Assembly (NCBI RefSeq): GCF_016863635.1
Contig: NZ_BOPG01000046.1
Span: 1-62,341, forward strand
Origin: Virgisporangium aurantiacum
GTDB lineage: Bacteria; Actinomycetota; Actinomycetes; Mycobacteriales; Micromonosporaceae
Direction of reading: 5' to 3'
Length of the DNA stretch: 62,341 nucleotides
The translations under genes and the position numbers were made by a program. Below are positions 16,841 to 25,369 of the stretch, piece after piece (position 1 is the stretch's first letter; each line of letters opens with the position of its first letter). The notes below the pieces were generated by a model. The model did no database searches. It had not been told where the DNA came from and worked only from the letters and a program-made list of their open reading frames with translations.

Positions 16841-17329
16841 GCCGAGGACGGCGAGCGACGTGAGCACACGTGCGGTGGTGAGCGGCGCGGGCGCGATGCG
16901 CCGGAGCTTCCACCGTCCGACCGCGATGAACGCGGCGACCGCTCCCAGCACGAGGTTGGCCGGCACCAGCGCGTACTCGCCGCGCGTGAGGTGGAAACCG
17001 GCCGCCAGGATCATGGTCACCGTCAGGCCGGCGGCGGCGAGCGGCGTCAGTTTCGGCTTCACCCGGGTGATGGCGGGCAGGATCAGACCGATGCCGCCGA
17101 GCACCTCGCAAACCCCGATGAAGACGATCAGGGGCTGTGATACCGCGCCGTACCACGCGACGGCCCGGGGCGCTTCCGCATACAGCGTGCCGTCGTACAA
17201 CAACACCTTGCCGAAACCGCTACCGGCGAAGAAGAAGCCCCACAGGACCTGCAGGGCCCACAGCCCGCCGTTGAGCGTCAGCCACCGTGTGCGTCCGGTG
17301 GACCGGGTCACTCCGACATGTGCGCTCAT
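16781..17329 (-). CDS. DoxX family membrane protein
   Basis: A 182-residue protein with four or more membrane segments and the DoxX pattern (LQVLWGFFFAGSGFGKVL, then FIGVCEVLGGIGLILPAI). DoxX proteins are linked to quinone and oxidative-stress functions in the membrane. A GAGGGAG ribosome site precedes the ATG. Its promoter duplicates that of the AhpD-like gene, so the two are probably co-regulated. Confidence 0.85.
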   Translation of the reverse strand: MSAHVGVTRSTGRTRWLTLNGGLWALQVLWGFFFAGSGFGKVLLYDGTLYAEAPRAVAWYGAVSQPLIVFIGVCEVLGGIGLILPAITRVKPKLTPLAAAGLTVTMILAAGFHLTRGEYALVPANLVLGAVAAFIAVGRWKLRRIAPAPLTTARVLTSLAVLGLLVLTTFVPTWYTMTHAQF

Positions 17330-17368
17330 GATCTGACTCCCTCGATCTGCGTGTCTCTGACGGGAGTC

Positions 17369-17421
17369 ATCCGACCATCGCGGCACCCGGCGACGCACCG
17401 CGCGTGGGACACCGTGGGACA
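17369..17421 (-). promoter_or_regulatory. Leftward promoter with duplicated TGTCCCAC operator (copy 2)
   Basis: The block atccgaccatcgcggc (17369-17384) and the direct repeat gtgggacaccgtgggaca (17404-17421) repeat the arrangement at 14496-14548 with the same 19-base gap. They lie 40 bases before the DoxX start codon. Confidence 0.65.
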
Positions 17422-17483
17422 GCCACGACGCGGTTGAGCTGCGCAAACAGGGCGGGAACCGGCCACCGTGGGCCGGGACGGGC

Positions 17484-19103
17484 TCAGGATCTGTTGAAGG
17501 GGTAGTGCACCGTCGGGTCGGGGACGGGTATGTCCTCGGGACGGCTGCCGGCGCCCTCGATCATCGGCCACGGCTCGACGCGCAGGGTGTGGCTGTGTCC
17601 GGCGCCGTCCATCAGGATGACCCGGCCGTCGGTGTAGAGGCGGAACGTCACGTCGCGGTGGCCGAACTTCACCGGCAACTTTTCCAGGACGTCCTGGACC
17701 TTGCCCTCCCGGTCGAACCGCTCGATGTTCACCGCCGGACCGGTCGCCGAGTGCACCCGCAGCTCGCCCTGCCGGTGCTGCGGCACGCCCTGCCGCTGGC
17801 CGGCGCTGATCACGTAGCTCGGCTCGTTCATCGTGGCCAGTTGGTACGTCTCGAACAGCGGCGTGTACGCCTCGTACAGCGGGAACCGGCCACCGTCCCA
17901 CGACAGGGTGAAGTCGAAGCCGGGGCGGTAGAGGTTGATCGGGTCGGCGTCGCCGGTGTCGGCCAGGCCGGCGACCACGGTCTCGTCGGGGGAGACGCCG
18001 ACGGAGTCGTGCAGCGTCGCGTGGGGGAGCAGTTCGGCCAGCCGCCGCCGCACCGCGGGAATCCGGCTCATGCCGCCGGCGAGCAGCACGTGGTCGACGT
18101 CGGCGGCCAGGTCGTCCAGCGGCGTGTGCAGGATCGTGCGCACGGAACTGTTCCGCACGTGGGTGAGGCGGGCCAGGCGCAGCGCGTCCCATAGCTTTTG
18201 TTCGGCCTGTTCGAGCTGCGGCCGGAACACCTCCTCGAGCCGCTCGCGCCCGTACGCGACCGGTGGCACCTGCGTGCCGAAGATGACCCGGCGGAACACC
18301 ACCCGGGCCTGCTCCTCGGTCGACAGCAGCATCTTCGCCTGGCGGGCCTGCTCCAGGATGTTGTCGCGGGCGGCCTCGGGCCGCTTGAGCGCCAGCAGGT
18401 CGATGCCGTTCTTGCCGATCTCGGCGGTGAGGTCCTCGGCGATCGCCTCGTCGAGCGCGTCGCCGGCCACCGGCAGGCCGGTCGAGGTCAGCACGCTGAC
18501 CACCGGCGGGTCGCCCGGCGCGATGTCGAGCACCGCGATGTCGAGCGTGCCGCCGCCCATGTCGAAGACGAGCAGCCGGCCGCCGACCCGCCGCGCGTCG
18601 ATGGCGCCGCTGCCGATCCAGGCCAGGCCCGCCGCCACCGGCTCCTCGACCAGCGAGGCGGCGCCGACGTCGATGCCGGCCCGCCGCACCAGGTCGAGCA
18701 GCAGGTGCCGCTGCTCGCGCCGCCACATCGCCGGGCAGCCGATCCGCAGGTCACGCTGGCGGTCGAGGGGCACGCCGCGCGCCGCGGACCGCTCGCCGAC
18801 CGCGCGCAGCAGGGCCACGATCACCTCGTCGCGGTCGAGCTGCTCGCCGTTGCCGAGCGTCACCGTCGGCTGGTCGAACGTGATCGCCCGCTTGATCGAC
18901 CGGATCACCTGCGTCGACGACAGGTCGGCGGCGTCCTCGCCGACCAGCAGGTGACCGTCCTGGCGGCCGGCGAGCGAGGGCAGCCAGCGTTGAGCGGCGC
19001 CGATCGGCAGCAGCTCCAGCGGTTCGGACCCGTTGCGGCGGGCCACGAGCGAGGTGGTGGTCCCGAAGTCGACCCCGACCGCCGGCGGACGGTGTCTGGC
19101 CAT
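17484..19103 (-). CDS. Hsp70/DnaK-like protein
   Basis: A 539-residue protein with the actin/Hsp70 nucleotide-binding fold: VGVDFGTTTSLV at the N-terminus, GGRLLVFDMGGGTLDIAVLD near residue 195 and VDHVLLAGGMSRIPAVRRRLAEL near residue 350. The C-terminal 150 residues are beta-rich and unlike DnaK's substrate-binding domain, so this is a divergent paralogue rather than the housekeeping chaperone. A TAGGAGG ribosome site precedes the ATG. It follows the gene at 19114 by 10 bases in an apparent two-gene operon. Confidence 0.88.
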   Translation of the reverse strand: MARHRPPAVGVDFGTTTSLVARRNGSEPLELLPIGAAQRWLPSLAGRQDGHLLVGEDAADLSSTQVIRSIKRAITFDQPTVTLGNGEQLDRDEVIVALLRAVGERSAARGVPLDRQRDLRIGCPAMWRREQRHLLLDLVRRAGIDVGAASLVEEPVAAGLAWIGSGAIDARRVGGRLLVFDMGGGTLDIAVLDIAPGDPPVVSVLTSTGLPVAGDALDEAIAEDLTAEIGKNGIDLLALKRPEAARDNILEQARQAKMLLSTEEQARVVFRRVIFGTQVPPVAYGRERLEEVFRPQLEQAEQKLWDALRLARLTHVRNSSVRTILHTPLDDLAADVDHVLLAGGMSRIPAVRRRLAELLPHATLHDSVGVSPDETVVAGLADTGDADPINLYRPGFDFTLSWDGGRFPLYEAYTPLFETYQLATMNEPSYVISAGQRQGVPQHRQGELRVHSATGPAVNIERFDREGKVQDVLEKLPVKFGHRDVTFRLYTDGRVILMDGAGHSHTLRVEPWPMIEGAGSRPEDIPVPDPTVHYPFNRS

Positions 19104-19113
19104 GCGGTGCCTC

Positions 19114-19803
19114 CTAGTCCGCGACCACCAGGGCCTTGCGCAGCACGAGTTCGGCCGACGCATACCCGGGTCGTACGACCGTGACGGCGGCGCCGTCGGC
19201 CGGCCGCCTGCCCTGCACCTCGTGCCGGGCGGGGTCGAATTTGGCCTCCTCGCCGGGGCGGCCGAGCTGGTCGAGGGCGCTCGCGCGGACCCGGGCCCGC
19301 AGCCGCTCGACGATCAGCTCGGGGTCGCCGCTGTCGTACGCGAGCTCCTCGACCTCACCGGCCAGCTCGGCGACGGCGTGCAGCGCGTCCAGTTTGAACT
19401 GCCGCTCGCGCGCCGCGCGGACCTTGGCGTCGTCGTCGGTCCCGGCTCTCGCAGGAGAAGAAGATCGGATGACCGCGACCAGCGCGTCGCGCAGCCCCAC
19501 CTTGACCTTGTTCGAGGTGGCGAGGAGGTCGAGCAGCCGGCCCAGCGCGGCCTCCGCGGAGACCTGCTCGTCGCGCCACTCGTAGAGGCCACGGCCGGGC
19601 AGGTGGATGTTCGGGTGGAACTTCACCACGGTCTTCTGGAACGTCGCCCACTTCGCGCTCACCGTGGGCCGGGCGACACCGCGCTCGGCCACCGCGTCGA
19701 TGACCTTCCGCGCGGTCAGCGGTTCACGTGCGTCACGAAGAATCTTCACGAACGCCGCGTTCGGATCACGGCCGAAGTCCGCCGGTGCCAGCCCCATTGC
19801 CAT
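19114..19803 (-). CDS. Winged-helix-like protein paired with the Hsp70-like gene
   Basis: A 229-residue protein. Residues 10-75 (AAFVKILRDAREPLTARKVIDAVAERGVARPTVS then FHPNIHLPGRGLYEW) look like a winged helix of the HARE/ASXL style. A helical middle and a C-terminal segment ending VTVVRPGYASAELVLRKALVV may occupy the place of a GrpE-like nucleotide exchange partner. The assignment is tentative. Gene order suggests it works with the Hsp70-like protein. Confidence 0.55.
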   Translation of the reverse strand: MAMGLAPADFGRDPNAAFVKILRDAREPLTARKVIDAVAERGVARPTVSAKWATFQKTVVKFHPNIHLPGRGLYEWRDEQVSAEAALGRLLDLLATSNKVKVGLRDALVAVIRSSSPARAGTDDDAKVRAARERQFKLDALHAVAELAGEVEELAYDSGDPELIVERLRARVRASALDQLGRPGEEAKFDPARHEVQGRRPADGAAVTVVRPGYASAELVLRKALVVAD

Positions 19804-19875
19804 CGGTAGCACTGTAGAGCGGCGCGGAACCCGGCCGACCAGCGGCTCCAGGTCTCGTGCGGAAGAGTGGAGACC

Positions 19876-21459
19876 ATGGCTGACGCGGTGGTGGTGGGCG
19901 CGGGACACAACGGGCTGGTGGCAGCGAACGTCCTCGCCGACGCGGGCTGGGACGTCGTGGTGCTGGAGGGCACCGCGCACGTCGGCGGGGCGGTGCGGTC
20001 GGCCGAGGTCGCCGCGCCCGGGTACCTGAGCGACCTGTGCAGCGCGTTCTACCCGTTGACGCCGTTGTCGCCGGCCATGCGTCCGCTTGCCCTGGAGGAC
20101 CACGGCCTGGCCTGGACGCACGCGCCGGCCGTGCTGGCCCACCTCCTGGCGGACGGCCGGGCGGCGCTGCTCAGCCGCGACCTCGACACCACCCGCGCGT
20201 CGCTCGACACGTTCGCGAAGGGCGACGGCGACCGCTGGGCGGCGCTGTACCGGGAGTGGACCGCGGTCGCCGACGCCCTCGTGCCGGCGCTGCTCACGCC
20301 GTTTCCGCCGGTGCGCGCGGCGACCCGCCTGCTCACCCGCAACAGCGTCGCCGACACGATCCGCCTCGCCCGCCGGTTCGTGCAGCCGACCCGCCTGTTC
20401 GGCGACCGCGCGTTCGGCGGCGAGGGGGCGCGGGTGCTGCTCGCCGGCCTGGCCCTGCACACCGACCTGTCGCCCGACAGCACGGCCAGCGCCGGGTTCG
20501 GCTGGCTGCTGGGCATGCTCGGCCAGCAGGTCGGGTTCCCGGTGCCGGTCGGCGGCGCCCAGCGGATCACCGACGCCCTCGTGAGTCGCCTCGAAAAACG
20601 CGGCGGCGTGATCGAGACGGACGCGATGGTGACCCGGGTGGTCGTCGGCAACGGGACGGCGCTGGGCGTGCGCTGTGCCGACGGGCGGGCCGTGCGGGCG
20701 CGCAAGGCCGTGCTCGCCGACGTGCCCGCGCCCACCCTGTACCGCAGCCTGGTCGGCGCCGGCCACCTGCCCGAGCGGCTGCTCGACGACCTCGGCATGT
20801 TCGAGTGGGACGACGCCACGATGAAGATCGACTGGGCGCTTTCCGCGCGCGTCCCCTGGATCAACCCGGACGTGGCGGCGGCCGGAACCGTCCATCTCGG
20901 CGCCGACCTCGACGGCCTCACCCGCTACTCCACCGACCTCACGCTCGGCCGGGCGCCGCGCGAACCGTTCCTGCTGGTCGGCCAGATGACCACGAGCGAT
21001 CCGGGCCGGTCGCCGGCCGGTACGGAGTCGCTGTGGGCGTACACGCACCTGCCGCACAAGGATCTATGGGACGAGGGTGAGCTCGCCGCCCACGCCGAGC
21101 TGATCGAGGACGTGCTGGAGCGGCACGCGCCCGGGTTCCGGTCGCTGATCGTCGGGCGGCACGTGGCCGGGCCGCCGCGGTTGGCGGAGAAGAACCCCAG
21201 CCTGGTGGGTGGCGCGATCAACGCCGGCACGGCCGGGGTGCACCAGCAATTGTTCCTGCGTCCGGTGCCCGGCCTCGGCCGCGCCGACACGCCCGTCGAC
21301 CGGCTGTACCTGGCCGGTGCCGGCGCCCACCCGGGCGGCGGGGTGCACGGCGCGCCCGGTGCGAACGCCGCCCGCGCGGCGCTGGCCCGGCACCGTTTCC
21401 TGCTCGGCGGCGCCTACGGCGCGTCGATGCGCGCGCTGAACCGGTCGATATACGGATGA
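19876..21459 (+). CDS. Phytoene desaturase-like FAD-dependent oxidoreductase
   Basis: A 527-residue flavoprotein with the Rossmann motif VVVGAGHNGLVAANVLADAG at the N-terminus, a C-terminal FAD contact LYLAGAGAHPGGGVHGAPGANAA and a middle GGAQRITDALVSRLEKRGGVIETDA. It belongs to the CrtI/amine oxidase superfamily. There are no carotenoid genes nearby, so the substrate is unknown. An in-frame GTG 9 bases upstream is an alternative start. Confidence 0.88.
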   Translation: MADAVVVGAGHNGLVAANVLADAGWDVVVLEGTAHVGGAVRSAEVAAPGYLSDLCSAFYPLTPLSPAMRPLALEDHGLAWTHAPAVLAHLLADGRAALLSRDLDTTRASLDTFAKGDGDRWAALYREWTAVADALVPALLTPFPPVRAATRLLTRNSVADTIRLARRFVQPTRLFGDRAFGGEGARVLLAGLALHTDLSPDSTASAGFGWLLGMLGQQVGFPVPVGGAQRITDALVSRLEKRGGVIETDAMVTRVVVGNGTALGVRCADGRAVRARKAVLADVPAPTLYRSLVGAGHLPERLLDDLGMFEWDDATMKIDWALSARVPWINPDVAAAGTVHLGADLDGLTRYSTDLTLGRAPREPFLLVGQMTTSDPGRSPAGTESLWAYTHLPHKDLWDEGELAAHAELIEDVLERHAPGFRSLIVGRHVAGPPRLAEKNPSLVGGAINAGTAGVHQQLFLRPVPGLGRADTPVDRLYLAGAGAHPGGGVHGAPGANAARAALARHRFLLGGAYGASMRALNRSIYG

Positions 21460-21490
21460 AGCCTTGGCCGTTGATCGGTAGCGTGGGCGG

Positions 21491-21988
21491 GTGCCCGAGT
21501 ACCGCCGTCGATCGGCCCGCGTCCTGCTCGTCGACGGGAAGGACCGGTTGCTGCTGCTGAAGGCGCTGCCCGATATCGCGTTCCCCGACAAGGCGTGGTC
21601 GTGGATCACGCCCGGTGGCGGGGTCAACGCCGGTGAGCCGCTCGCCGCGGCCGCCGTGCGGGAGGCCCGCGAGGAGGTCGGCCTGGCGATCACCGAGGCC
21701 GACCTCGTCGGGCCGGTCGCGTACGGCGCGGGGCACGTCGTCACCACGTGGGCCAGCGGCATCTTCCGCGACGACTACTTCCTCGTGCGGGTCGACGCGC
21801 ACGAGGTCGACACCAGCGCGATGGAGGAGTTCGAGGCCGGCAACCACCTCGGCCACCGGTGGTGGACGGTCGAGGAGCTGGAGTCGACCACCGACGCGAT
21901 CGTCCCCTTCGGCCTCGCCGGCCTGCTCACCGACATCCTCGCCGGGCGCGTGCCGGTCGAACCCGTCGAACTGCCGTGGCATCACTGA
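21491..21988 (+). CDS. Nudix hydrolase
   Basis: A 165-residue protein with a Nudix box GGGVNAGEPLAAAAVREAREEVGL around residues 45-68 and the core Nudix fold around it. It hydrolyses a nucleoside diphosphate-linked substrate that cannot be specified. The GTG start follows the oxidoreductase by 31 bases, and its end overlaps the likely start of the MFS gene. Confidence 0.88.
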   Translation: MPEYRRRSARVLLVDGKDRLLLLKALPDIAFPDKAWSWITPGGGVNAGEPLAAAAVREAREEVGLAITEADLVGPVAYGAGHVVTTWASGIFRDDYFLVRVDAHEVDTSAMEEFEAGNHLGHRWWTVEELESTTDAIVPFGLAGLLTDILAGRVPVEPVELPWHH

Positions 21989-23211
21989 CCGCTGTGCCGT
22001 TGCGGCGCAACCGCGACTTCATGCTGCTGCAGTTCGGCCAGCTGATGTCCACGATGGGCAGCCAGTCGACGGTGATCGCGTACCCGCTGCTGGTGCTCGC
22101 GGTCACCGGTTCGCCGGCGCTGGCCGGCGTGGTCGGGTTCGCGAAGGTGCTGGCCATCAGCGTGTTCGCGCTGCCGGCGGGCCTCGTCGCCGACCGGTGG
22201 AACCGGAAGACGGTGATGATCACGGCAGACGTGCTGGGCATGGCCGCCGTGGGCGCTCTCGCCGTCTCGATCGTGCTCCACGAGACCGTGTTCTGGCTGA
22301 TCCCGGTCGTGGCGTTCGTCGAGGGCGGCACCGCGGCGCTGTTCAACGCGGCGCTCGCGGGCGCGCTCCGGTCGGTGGTGCCCGGCCCGCAGTTGCCGGC
22401 GGCGGCCGCGGTGCAGACCGGCCGGAAGGCGGCGGTGATGCTGGCCGGGCCGCCGCTGGGCGGGTTCCTGTTCGGGCTCGGGCGCGTGGTGCCGTTCGCC
22501 TTCGACGTGGTGTCGTACCTGGCCTCGGTGGTGTCGCTGCGGCTGATGCGCACGCCGTTCCAGGACGCCGACCGGGAGGTCGACCGGGCGCCCCTGCGGG
22601 TGCGGCTCGCCGAGGGGTTCCGGTTCCTGTGGGGCCAGAAGTTCCTGCGGACCTGTTCGATCATGTTCGGCCTGGGCAACTTCATCGGACCCGGCGTGAC
22701 GCTCGCGCTGGTGGTGCTCGGCGACCGGCAGGGCCTGTCCGGCGGCGTGGTCGGCCTGCTGGTGGCCATGTTCGGCGCCGGTGTGCTCGTCGGCTCGATG
22801 ATCTCGTCGTTCGTGCGCCGTTTGCTGCCGCCGCGGGTCGTGCTGCTGCTCGAGTTCTGGATGTGGACCGGCTGCGGGGCGTACCTGATCTGGCCGAACG
22901 TCTACGTGCTGGCCGTGTCGATGCTGCCGGCGGCGCTGGTGATCCCGTCGAGCGACTCGGTGGTGCACGGCTCCCGGTACGCGCTGACGCCCGACCGGCT
23001 GATGGGACGGGTGGAGTCGGTGCACAGCAGCATCGCCCTGCTGATCGCCCCGTTCGGGCCGCTGGTCACCGGGATCCTGCTCGATACCGTCCCCAACCGG
23101 GTGACCATCGGCGTGCTCGCGGCCACCGGGCTGGTGCTGGCGGTGTCGTCGACGCTGAGCCCGTCGCTGCGGCTCGCGCCCGACCTGGCGACGCTGACCA
23201 AGGCCGAATGA
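21976..23211 (+). CDS. MFS transporter
   Basis: An integral membrane protein of about 411 residues with 12 predicted helices and the MFS motif A variant GLVADRWNRKTVMI after helix 2. GPPLGGFLFGLGRVVPFAFDVVSYLASVVSLRLM is typical of MFS_3 (enterobactin exporter-like) drug or siderophore exporters. GTG at 21976 overlaps the Nudix gene by 13 bases; GTG at 21994 would remove the overlap. Confidence 0.88.
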   Translation: MASLTAVPLRRNRDFMLLQFGQLMSTMGSQSTVIAYPLLVLAVTGSPALAGVVGFAKVLAISVFALPAGLVADRWNRKTVMITADVLGMAAVGALAVSIVLHETVFWLIPVVAFVEGGTAALFNAALAGALRSVVPGPQLPAAAAVQTGRKAAVMLAGPPLGGFLFGLGRVVPFAFDVVSYLASVVSLRLMRTPFQDADREVDRAPLRVRLAEGFRFLWGQKFLRTCSIMFGLGNFIGPGVTLALVVLGDRQGLSGGVVGLLVAMFGAGVLVGSMISSFVRRLLPPRVVLLLEFWMWTGCGAYLIWPNVYVLAVSMLPAALVIPSSDSVVHGSRYALTPDRLMGRVESVHSSIALLIAPFGPLVTGILLDTVPNRVTIGVLAATGLVLAVSSTLSPSLRLAPDLATLTKAE

Positions 23212-23442
23212 AACGAACTGGTCCGTACATGCGCGGAATCGCCCATTCTTGTTCCGTGTGTTAATGATCACCGCGTCCGTCGATGATCGCCGACGGCATG
23301 TATTGATCCGTTAAAGAATGTGCCGATCGCGACTGCGCCGGTGCCCGGTCATCGGGCGGACCCGCGCAGGTCAATGCCCCTGCGGACGGGTTCGCGGGCA
23401 GCCACTTGCCGGCATGCATTTTGGCGGGATTTGTTTCGAGGG

Positions 23443-23472
23443 TTGACGGGCTCTCCGTTGTCCATTAATGGA
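23443..23472 (+). promoter_or_regulatory. Promoter overlapped by a 12-bp palindrome
   Basis: TTGACG (23443-23448) and TTAATG (23465-23470) are spaced by 16 bases. The -10 sits inside the perfect palindrome TCCATTAATGGA (23461-23472), flanked by ctctcc/ggagag arms. The region 23212-23613 is otherwise a non-coding stretch of lower GC, and I see no gene in it. Confidence 0.5.
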
Positions 23473-23613
23473 GAGTGGCTTTCTTTGTGAAAGCTTGTCG
23501 CCTCAATGTCCGCATGATAGCTTTCCTGCGTTCTGACCCCTGACTACCGGCGCAAATATCTTGCGTCTCGTCGCAGTTAGCTGCTCCCTTCCCCGGCGAG
23601 CGAAAGAAGAGCG

Positions 23614-24351
23614 TTGGCGAGAACCCTCGCGCGCGCACCGCGTTGGCGTCGCCTGATCGGGCGATGGTGCGCGCGATACCTGCCTGCCGAAGTTGTCGGC
23701 ACGATCAGCGCTGTCGCAAGCGCCTATTTCGCGTACCTGGCCACGGGCGACCGGGCGACGGCCGCGATCGCCGGCACCATCGGCGAGAACGTGGGCTTCT
23801 ACGGCGTCATGGCGGTCATCGAGTGGCGCCGCCAGGGCGAGATGGGTCCGATGGGGCGGCAGGCCAAAGCGCTGCGCACCATCCGCGTGCTGTCGGCCGA
23901 GTTCGGCCCGGCGGAGCTCATCGACTCGCTGCTGGTTCGCCCGGGAGCCATGTACGTGGGGCCGTTCGTCACCGGTGGTATCACCAGCGGTTCACTTCTC
24001 GGAAAGATCATGGCCGATGCCGTGTTCTACGCCGTCGCGATCGCGAGTTTCGAGATCGTCCAGCGCCGCGGGGGCGGCGGGCGCGGGCTGGCCGGTGCGG
24101 GGGCGCCGGCCAAGAAGGCAATGAACGGAGGGCGGCTTGCATTCGCCGGTTCTGGAGATGGACCTCGACGTGGTGGCCGCGGCGTACCGCCGCATGACCG
24201 GGGCGTTGCCCGGGGTCGCACTGCACTACGCCATGAAGTGCAACGGGTTCCGGCCCGTGCTAAGGCGGTTGAGGGAGCTGGGGTGCGGGTTCGAGATCGC
24301 GTCGGCCAGCGAGCTGGACGACCTGTTGGAAATCGGGGTCGCCGCCGCTGA
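23614..24351 (+). CDS. Membrane protein of unknown function, 3' part uncertain
   Basis: Opens with TTG and has three or four hydrophobic segments in its first 155 residues (VVGTISAVASAYFAYLAT, NVGFYGVMAVIEW, DAVFYAVAIASFEIV). From about residue 165 it becomes Arg/Gly-rich and overlaps the decarboxylase gene by 215 bases, which is atypical. The true end may be near 24130 if a base was lost in the G-rich run around 24070. No family is recognised. Confidence 0.55.
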   Translation: MARTLARAPRWRRLIGRWCARYLPAEVVGTISAVASAYFAYLATGDRATAAIAGTIGENVGFYGVMAVIEWRRQGEMGPMGRQAKALRTIRVLSAEFGPAELIDSLLVRPGAMYVGPFVTGGITSGSLLGKIMADAVFYAVAIASFEIVQRRGGGGRGLAGAGAPAKKAMNGGRLAFAGSGDGPRRGGRGVPPHDRGVARGRTALRHEVQRVPARAKAVEGAGVRVRDRVGQRAGRPVGNRGRRR

Positions 24352-25240
24352 CGTGCTGTTCAGCAACCCCGTCAAGGCGCCGGCGCAGATCGCGCACACC
24401 TTCGCGGCGGGGGTGCGGCAGTACGCGTTCGACTCCACCACCGAGCTCGACAAGCTGGCCTCGCTGGCGCCCGGCGCCCAGGTGGTGGTGCGGCTCGCCG
24501 CGCCCGACATCGACAGCGACGTGCCCAGCGAGGGCAAGTTCGGGGTCGAGCCGGAGGTCGCGGTCGACCTGCTGGTGGCCGCCCGCGACCGGGGGCTGCG
24601 GCCGCACGGGGTGGCGTTCCACGTCGGTTCGCAGATGATGCGGCCGACGGCGTGGAAGGCCCCGCTCGACGAGGTCGGCGAGATGATGACGGCGCTCGAC
24701 GACCAGGGCGTGCGGCTGGAGATCGTCGACGTCGGCGGTGGCTTCCCCGCGCCGTACGACCTGCCGCCGCCGCCGATGGCCGACTACGGCGCGGTGATCC
24801 AGGCCGGCATCGACCGGCTGCCGTACCCGGTGCGGGCGGTCGCGGAGCCCGGCCGGGCGCTGGTCGCCGAGGCGGGCACGCTGGTGGCCACCGTGATCGG
24901 CACCGCGGTACGGGGTGGTCGCAAGTGGGTGCATCTCGACGTGGGCGCGTTCAACGGGCTGATGGAGAGCCTCGAGACGGGTAATCGGCTGCGCTTTCCC
25001 GTGCGCGACTCGATCGGGGCGATCGACCGGGAACCGTGTCACCTCACCGGGCCGACGTGCGACAGTCAGGACACGATTCTGTTCGATGTGCCGCTCTCGC
25101 CTGATCTCACAACCGGTGATCGGGTGTTCATCGAGAGTGCCGGTGCATACACAACAGTGTATGCGTCGACGTTCAACGGCTTCACGGTTCCCGATGTCCG
25201 GGTTGTCGGAAGTGTCACTGCGAATCTGAGCCATGGGTAG
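24137..25240 (+). CDS. PLP-dependent ornithine/diaminopimelate-type decarboxylase (group IV)
   Basis: A 367-residue alanine-racemase-fold decarboxylase. The PLP Lys is in LHYAMKCN (Lys34), followed by EIASASELDDLLEIG, FHVGSQ, VDVGGGFP, AVAEPGRALVAEAG and the C-terminal active-site Cys in GPTCDSQDT. It most resembles eukaryotic-like ornithine decarboxylase, making a polyamine precursor. The TTG start is supported by GGAGGG five bases upstream. It overlaps the upstream membrane-protein frame. Confidence 0.88.
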   Translation: MHSPVLEMDLDVVAAAYRRMTGALPGVALHYAMKCNGFRPVLRRLRELGCGFEIASASELDDLLEIGVAAADVLFSNPVKAPAQIAHTFAAGVRQYAFDSTTELDKLASLAPGAQVVVRLAAPDIDSDVPSEGKFGVEPEVAVDLLVAARDRGLRPHGVAFHVGSQMMRPTAWKAPLDEVGEMMTALDDQGVRLEIVDVGGGFPAPYDLPPPPMADYGAVIQAGIDRLPYPVRAVAEPGRALVAEAGTLVATVIGTAVRGGRKWVHLDVGAFNGLMESLETGNRLRFPVRDSIGAIDREPCHLTGPTCDSQDTILFDVPLSPDLTTGDRVFIESAGAYTTVYASTFNGFTVPDVRVVGSVTANLSHG

Positions 25241-25369
25241 ACCGCACAAAGCTCATCGCGTGGGCTAGGATCAATCGCTGTCGCAGATTGATCACGCTGC
25301 GTAATGAGTGGGCAAATCAGCGCAGGAATCCATTGACGTCATTCTCATCTTTTAAGAGAGGCGAATTCC

